From Pestalotiopsis fici W106-1 (taxonomy: Eukaryota > Ascomycota > Sordariomycetes > Amphisphaeriales > Sporocadaceae): 64,000 nucleotides of DNA. Where the stretch lies: the NCBI RefSeq assembly GCF_000516985.1, contig NW_006917104.1:62001-126000 (forward strand), in the 5' to 3' direction. Below the pieces are notes generated by a model. The model searched no databases, was not told the origin of the DNA, and worked only from the letters and a program-made list of their open reading frames with translations. This document shows, piece after piece, positions 61,011 to 64,000 of the stretch (the first letter of the stretch is position 1; each line of letters starts with the position of its first letter). A program made the position numbers and the translations under genes.

Positions 61011-63110
61011 TCAAGAACGGGCTTTGATTATGTCGCTAGCTTTCTCGGCCACTGCAAACATGGTTGCCTGGAGATGGGCTGCCGGCAATACGGGCAAGAT
61101 ACTAGCATCAATAATGCTCAGCCTCTGAACGCCGTAGACTTGCAGATCTGAATTGACCACCCCGCCCAACTCTCGTGGCAGCATGGGACAAGTACAACTA
61201 GGATGAGCAAAGCTGGGGCGAAGCCAACCGACGTCAATCATGGCCTGCAAGGCAGCATCTTCAGTAGTGGTATTGGCACCGGGCCATACCTCTACAGGCT
61301 CCAGAGACGCCACTGCCGACGTGTTTTGCAGCCTGCGAGTGTATTCGAGGGATCGGAATAAGATGGCTCGATCGAATGGATTGGACAGGAAATTGTAGGA
61401 CACGACAGGCTCCCCATACACATCGCTCGCATTCAAATGAATAGTACCGCGGCTCAGAGGCTTCTGCAGGGCATTGAGCATTCCCCCGTTGCCCCCCACT
61501 GGAATTTCAACTGCCGATACCGAGCCATTGGCAAGCTGAGCTGCCAAGAGTCGCTTCTGTGCTTCGTAGCCAGCCACCAGCTCAGGATACGAGGCATAAA
61601 TGTCAGGCAAGTATGCTCCCTCGGTCTGTTCTAGAAGATTGGCGACCAAAGTATCAGAATCATCAGCAATTGCCGAGAGGGCAGGAAACGATATATAATT
61701 AGCTTGGGCTTTGGTCAAGGGGCCCGTGAGGTTGTTGAAATAAAGGTCAACCGCTTCGTCCCAAAAAGTGGCATTTGCAGTGAGTTCAGTGGCCCTGGGA
61801 AAGGTAGGGTTGTTGACTAGTAGACAGTCAGCATAACGAATGCCGTTTTGACTTGATCAAGCCGTGGGCGGTATCAGTCACTTACGATCCCACGAGTAAT
61901 AGGCCACAGGATGATCCTGAAAGTTGCTGCCGACTGCCGGAAAGTCTAACTTTGTTGCAATCCCGCTAGATTCAAGGACCGACTTGGGTCCGATCCCACT
62001 CCACTGGAGGAGCTGAGGTGTGTATACGCCACCAGCAGCAAGAACAACCTCTACACTTGCTGTAAAGGAGACGGTTTGATTAGTCTCACGATCCAAGGCA
62101 TTGACCCCAGTTGCAATTAAGTCATCCTCGGTACTATTCGAGAGGACAATCTCCCTAACTTGATGCTTCAGAAGGAGCTTCAAGTTACTCCTGCTCGACA
62201 CCTTGTCGTAGTAAGCATATAATGATGATGCACGCGTCATGGTGGTTGGGTCTATTGCGGCAGGCACGAAATATCGGCCGCCGGCATTATTTCCATTTGC
62301 TTGCTCTTGGATTTCCGGAACATCTCCTAGTTCATCGAAAGCCGCAATATACCTGTCTACGAACGGTTAGCTAATCGAAATCAAAAGGGTTCCAGCCACC
62401 TACACATGTCGGGGTATTGAAACTCGGGAAATGAGCTTTGAGCATATGCTTCAGTGGCATACGCCGAGGCGTCGTACGAATAATTGTACAGGGCCTCAAT
62501 ATCTGGCTTGGGAACTGTAAACTGGACATCCTGGGACCATGTCAGTATTCCTAAACGAATCAAAGGGGTCCAAAACATTGACCTTTTTCACATGGGAAGA
62601 AATGCTCTCCCATCCCCAGCCCGGATTGCCCAAGGCCTCCCAACCGTCATAGTCCCCTGCGGACCCATAGTTCCATGCCATGCCATTGACTTGAGAGCCG
62701 CCGCCAGCGACTTGGGAAACAGTGACCAAGAATGTTTGATTTCCTGCCTGGGGTTCTGGAGCAGAATACAAGGAGCGCAAAGATGCCGTGTTGAGGGTCG
62801 TGGCATAGTAAGGAATCTTGGTCACGTTGGTACGGTCTTCTGCACCATATTCTATCACCAAGACGGAAACTTGACGAGTATTAGCACTGTATGCACAGAG
62901 GCCAACTAGAAAACGTCTACCATTTGGATCTTCGCTGAGTCTGGTTGCGGCAACGAGCCCAGTCAGTCCACCACCTACAATGATATAGTCGTATTGGCTA
63001 GCGGCAGCCTGGTTGCTGGTAGCGGCCGGGGTACTGGTTGGTGTGCTCTCACTGGAGCCAAACAATCCAGCCAAGACCAGAACGCCCGCAATGGTATAAC
63101 GGCAAAGCAT
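61011..63110 (-). CDS. Secreted GMC oxidoreductase (aryl-alcohol oxidase/choline-dehydrogenase-like)
   Basis: Five exons on the minus strand: 62921-63110, 62583-62869, 62406-62530, 61886-62352, 61011-61816, all GT-AG, giving 624 aa. A signal peptide (MLCRYTIAGVLVLAGLFGS) precedes a Thr/Ala-rich linker and the FAD-binding YDYIIVGGGLTGLVAATRLS. The GMC signature is in AGGGSQVNGMAWNYGSAGDYDGWE. The C-terminal region has SFAHPSCTCPMLPRELGG with the catalytic-type His, and IIDASILPVLPAAHLQATMFAVAEKASDIIK. GMC enzymes of this type oxidise alcohols or sugars and can release H2O2, which would feed the secreted peroxidase 23 kb away; that link is inference. Confidence 0.93.
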
Positions 63111-64000
63111 TGTAAAAGAGGAATGCACAAGGGGACCACGACACGACGTGATGCTCAATTGGCAAAGACGAACCATGTATCTTTGCGGGAAGATGGGAAT
63201 CGAGCAATATAAAATATCCTTTGATACTCGTCTATCGATAGGCTTGTGTTGCCCAGAGTGCCCAGGCGTCCTGATCCGGGTCTTATGCACGATGCCTGTG
63301 CATTCAAGCCAATGGATGCCTTGTATAGAGCACTAACTCTGCCTTGGGAGGGATTGTCCGGGGTAGTCGCCAGGAGCGCACTCTCTAGATTGTCGTACAT
63401 ACGAAACTCGCATCTAACCATATTTGAGGCATGGTGATTGTTCAGAAAGTGGCGAAACAAATCGTTCATGAAAGATTCCGTCTTATGCGACAAAGCCAAA
63501 GGATGCCGTGTAGGTGAACACTAAAAAGGTTCCTCCATAATCGCTGCTGTTGGAGATGCAAAACTACATGCGCTGCCAAACTTCAAGACCTTTCTCCGAG
63601 CGGCAAGTTGGACCTTGCTCGACACTCCAGTCTTCTGCAGTCATCGTATGGAATACGCAGAGGATAATTACATTGCAACCAGCCAAGATCTAGTTGTTTC
63701 TTTGGAAATGTTGCTGGGGTCCGGTGTAGATTATACACATTTGCCATGGACCAAGGTAAGGAACTTGCCACGCTTTGTCACATCAGTCTCTTGAGGTGGG
63801 CAAGTGGAATCTTCCTTGCACTATGCAATAGGTATCGGTCTATTGACCAGATAATTGATGTGTCGAGTTCAACGAAGCAACACACTGTGATTGAGAACAA
63901 TGGCCAACGTAGTGTCAGCCAAAATATCGAATCCTTGCGTCGTATGGATTTTCACAGGACAAACAGTGCAGAATTGCAGGTTTCACTTGCAGGACTGTCG
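63111..64000. other. Upstream flank of the GMC gene
   Basis: Promoter of the GMC gene and further sequence to the window edge, with no convincing gene in the last 890 bp. Confidence 0.4.

Overview
The window looks like a filamentous ascomycete genome, probably Sordariomycetes and possibly Hypocreales. The evidence is short 43-108 bp introns with GT-AG or GC-AG ends and CTAAC-type branch points, a Zn2Cys6 regulator, a fungal class II heme peroxidase, a GPI16/PIG-T subunit, a LUC7 protein and a DUF1479 protein. The taxon is inferred; no search was run. A 100-base run of N at 30946-31045 divides the window into two very different halves.

Left half (1-30.9 kb) is accessory-like. It holds a few long single-exon genes separated by kilobases of repeats and broken genes. 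The best-recognised is a DEAH/RHA helicase-fold protein (1178-3235) that keeps Walker A but has lost the DEAH box and the motif VI arginines. Around it are two disordered RG-rich proteins (5036-5911 and 11850-12776), the first with ALY/UIF-like UAP56-binding-type motifs at both ends; a 376-aa orphan (6596-7726); two long coiled-coil proteins (15687-18866 and 26581-28623); and a 457-aa protein with a weak GIY-YIG/T5orf172-like segment, divergent from the second coiled-coil gene. Several of these genes share a two-part upstream element, GATTCCC-N4-GTTCCC or a close variant. The spaces hold decayed pieces of the same families (helicase fragments near 13.6, 22.2 and 25.3-25.9 kb; a coiled-coil fragment near 20.4 kb), other broken ORFs, a copia-type solo LTR with a perfect target duplication, a foldback element built from 89-bp palindromic units, a related inverted array, and a MITE next to the gap.

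Right half (31-64 kb) is ordinary gene-dense sequence with intron-containing genes: an Artemis/SNM1-type nuclease, phosphoinositide phospholipase C, secreted class II peroxidase, Zn2Cys6 regulator, FAD monooxygenase, a tandem-HTH-like nuclear protein, a small secreted cysteine-rich protein, GPI16/PIG-T, LUC7, an RG-rich coiled-coil protein, DUF1479, a small membrane protein and a secreted GMC oxidoreductase. Peroxidase, regulator and monooxygenase lie in a row on one strand and may form a small aromatic-compound group. Three of 18 inferred introns use GC-AG ends with a GCAAGT donor.

The best candidate for an undescribed system is the left-half set: a catalytically degenerate DEAH helicase-fold protein, ALY-like adaptor proteins and large coiled-coil scaffolds, with a shared promoter motif and several decayed copies. 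This suggests a lineage-specific, repeatedly duplicated RNP-type module. That function is inference.
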